Shown here: positions 5,419-6,901 of the stretch, in pieces
Layout of the letters: each line of letters starts with the position of its first letter
Position numbering within the stretch: position 1 is the first letter of the stretch
Assembly (NCBI GenBank): GCA_030671915.1
Contig: DAOVHN010000135.1
Location: forward strand, 1-6,901
Direction: 5' to 3'
DNA from: Pseudomonadota bacterium
GTDB taxonomy: Bacteria; Pseudomonadota; Alphaproteobacteria; UBA8366; JADFVY01
Length of the DNA stretch: 6,901 nucleotides
The notes under the pieces: model-generated
What the model was told of the DNA's origin: nothing
Seen by the model: the letters and a program-made list of their open reading frames with translations, nothing else
The model's database searches: none
Translations under genes and position numbers: made by a program

Positions 5419-6165
5419 ATGAGTCTACCCGAAAACCCCATCGTAGTTATCCCGGCCCGGCTCGCCGCCACCAGGCTTCCCGACAAGCCGCTGGCCGATA
5501 TCAACGGCGAGCCGATGATCGTACATGTCTGGCGCCGCGCCATGGAGGCGGAAATCGGCCCCGTTATCGTGGCCGCCGCCGAACAGGTCGTGGCCGACGC
5601 CGTGCGCGCGGCGGGCGGCGATGCCGTGCTGACCGATCCGGACCTGCCATCGGGTTCGGACCGGATTCACCGCGCGCTGGAAGAGGCCGACCCCGCTGGC
5701 CACCATGATGCGGTGATCAATTTGCAGGGCGATCTGCCGACCATCGATCCCGCCTCGGTGCGTGCCGCGCTCGCGCCGCTGGCCGACGGCGCGGTCGATA
5801 TCGCGACCCTGGCCGCCGTCATCACCCGTGACGAGGAACGGGACAGCCCCAATGTAGTCAAGGCAGTGGTCGGGCTGGGCGAGGGGCAGGCCATCGGCCG
5901 CGCGCTCTATTTCACCCGTGCGACCGCGCCTTGGGGCGACGGGCCGCTCTATCACCATATCGGGCTCTACGCCTATCGCCGCGAAGCGCTGGCCCGTTTC
6001 GTCGCCCTGCCGCCCGGCGTGCTGGAACGCCGCGAGAAGCTGGAGCAGTTGCGCGCGCTGGAGGCCGGGATGCGCATCGACGTGGCGCTCGTTGACACGG
6101 TGCCGCTGGGTGTCGATACTCCCGCCGACCTTGACCGCGCCCGAGCGATGCTGGCGCCCCGCTGA
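5419..6165 (+). CDS. kdsB: 3-deoxy-manno-octulosonate cytidylyltransferase (CMP-Kdo synthetase)
   Basis: A 248-residue cytoplasmic enzyme, the usual length for KdsB, which activates Kdo with CTP to give CMP-Kdo for the inner core of lipopolysaccharide. The nucleotide-binding N-terminus [20 protein letters not shown] (11-30) is diagnostic. Further motifs are LPSGSDRI (76-83), [11 protein letters not shown] (101-111, the Mg-binding QGD), ALYFTR (162-167), [13 protein letters not shown] (179-191), [12 protein letters not shown] (206-217) and [12 protein letters not shown] (231-242), with Asp233 as the other likely metal ligand. The common GDEP is GDLP here. The ATG at 5419 has GGAAAG 5 nt upstream and fits the family N-terminus; the frame stays open far upstream across the cytochrome gene but that part is not KdsB-like. 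It is followed 14 nt later by pheA, so the two are probably co-transcribed. Confidence 0.96.
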   Translation: MSLPENPIVVIPARLAATRLPDKPLADINGEPMIVHVWRRAMEAEIGPVIVAAAEQVVADAVRAAGGDAVLTDPDLPSGSDRIHRALEEADPAGHHDAVINLQGDLPTIDPASVRAALAPLADGAVDIATLAAVITRDEERDSPNVVKAVVGLGEGQAIGRALYFTRATAPWGDGPLYHHIGLYAYRREALARFVALPPGVLERREKLEQLRALEAGMRIDVALVDTVPLGVDTPADLDRARAMLAPR

Positions 6166-6179
6166 CGGATGAATCCCGC

Positions 6180-6901
6180 ATGAGCAACAACACGGACCCG
6201 GCGAAAATTATCGCATTCCAGGGCCATTACGGCGCCAATTCGGATCTGGCCTGCCGGGCGAAGTTTCCGGATCTGGTGACCATGCCCTGCGAATCCTTCG
6301 AGGACACCTTTGCCGCGGTGCGCGACGGGCATGCCGGCTGTGCGATGATCCCCATCGAGAACTCGGTCGCGGGCCGGGTGGCGGATATCCATCATTTGCT
6401 GCCCGATTCCGGCCTGCATATCGTCGGCGAGCATTTTCAGCGGGTGAACCACAAGCTACTCGCGGTGAAGGGCGCGACAATCGAGGGGCTGACCCGCGTG
6501 CTCAGCCACGAACAGGCGCTGTCGCAATGTCGGAATTTCCTGCGCGAACACGGGCTGGAACCGCAGGTCCATGCGGATACCGCGGGCGCCGCGCGGTTCG
6601 TGGCCGAACAGGGCGATAAGACACAGGCGGCCATCGCCTCGCGGCTTGCCGGCGAGATTTACGGCCTGGAGACGCTGGCCGACGATATCGAGGACGCGGT
6701 CCACAACACGACGCGCTTCGTCATCATGACCAAGGACCCGACCGACCCGCCGTCGGACGACGGGCCGATCATCACCTCCTTCGTGTTCCAGGTGCGCAAC
6801 GTGCCGGCGGCGCTGTACAAGGCGATGGGCGGCTTCGCGACCAACGGCGTCAACATGACCAAGCTGGAATCCTACATGGTCGGCGGCGAATTCACCGCGA
6901 C
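6180..6901 (+). CDS. pheA: Prephenate dehydratase, 3'-truncated by window edge
   Basis: The first 240 residues of a monofunctional prephenate dehydratase, which decarboxylates and dehydrates prephenate to phenylpyruvate for phenylalanine synthesis in the cytoplasm. There is no chorismate mutase domain at the N-terminus; the protein starts directly with IIAFQGHYGANSD (10-22). The catalytic domain covers about 9-184 and includes IPIENSVAGRVADIHHLL (57-74), LSHEQALSQC (108-117) and the substrate motif NTTRF (176-180, Thr178-Arg-Phe). A regulatory ACT domain begins near 197 (ITSFVFQVRNVPAALYKAMG); its ESRP Phe-binding motif is replaced by LESYM (229-233). The ATG at 6180 is the first usable start after kdsB: another ATG at 6169 meets a stop after four codons. 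A weak GGA lies 10 nt upstream. The reading frame is open to the window edge; the rest of the ACT domain is missing. Confidence 0.95.
   Translation, partial: MSNNTDPAKIIAFQGHYGANSDLACRAKFPDLVTMPCESFEDTFAAVRDGHAGCAMIPIENSVAGRVADIHHLLPDSGLHIVGEHFQRVNHKLLAVKGATIEGLTRVLSHEQALSQCRNFLREHGLEPQVHADTAGAARFVAEQGDKTQAAIASRLAGEIYGLETLADDIEDAVHNTTRFVIMTKDPTDPPSDDGPIITSFVFQVRNVPAALYKAMGGFATNGVNMTKLESYMVGGEFTA

Overview
The window is ordinary chromosomal DNA from a GC-rich Gram-negative bacterium, most likely an alphaproteobacterium of the Rhodospirillales type. The evidence for this is protein-level: a membrane-anchored class I cytochrome c, an Nfu-type Fe-S scaffold, a HisN-type inositol-monophosphatase-fold phosphatase, CMP-Kdo synthetase (which implies LPS), and a monofunctional prephenate dehydratase with the alphaproteobacterial ACT-domain variant. 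The lineage call is inference from remembered family patterns, not a search result.

Layout. (1) Positions 1-1531, plus strand: two tandem, translationally coupled NodB-type polysaccharide deacetylase paralogues; the first is cut by the window's left edge. (2) Positions 1544-5292, minus strand, read right to left: a membrane-anchored cytochrome c, hisN-like phosphatase, a universal stress protein, an Nfu-type Fe-S protein and a Bax-like N-acetylglucosaminidase. The cytochrome and hisN genes are 29 nt apart and look co-transcribed. The stress-protein gene has its own plausible promoter. (3) Positions 5419-6901, plus strand: kdsB and then pheA, which runs off the right edge. The cytochrome and kdsB genes diverge from a 126-bp region. 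The second deacetylase and the Bax-like gene converge with only 12 bp between them.

Functionally this is a mix of envelope work (polysaccharide deacetylation, murein hydrolysis, LPS Kdo activation), housekeeping biosynthesis (histidine, phenylalanine, Fe-S clusters), electron transfer and stress response. No gap between genes exceeds about 130 bp. I see no RNA gene, CRISPR array, insertion sequence, prophage or attachment site.

I did not find a clearly new biological system. The points most worth a second look are the conserved C-terminal region shared by the two deacetylases, a perfect inverted repeat in the predicted leader of the stress-protein gene, a hairpin plus T-run between nfu and the Bax-like gene that points the wrong way for a terminator, and the altered Phe-binding motif in PheA.
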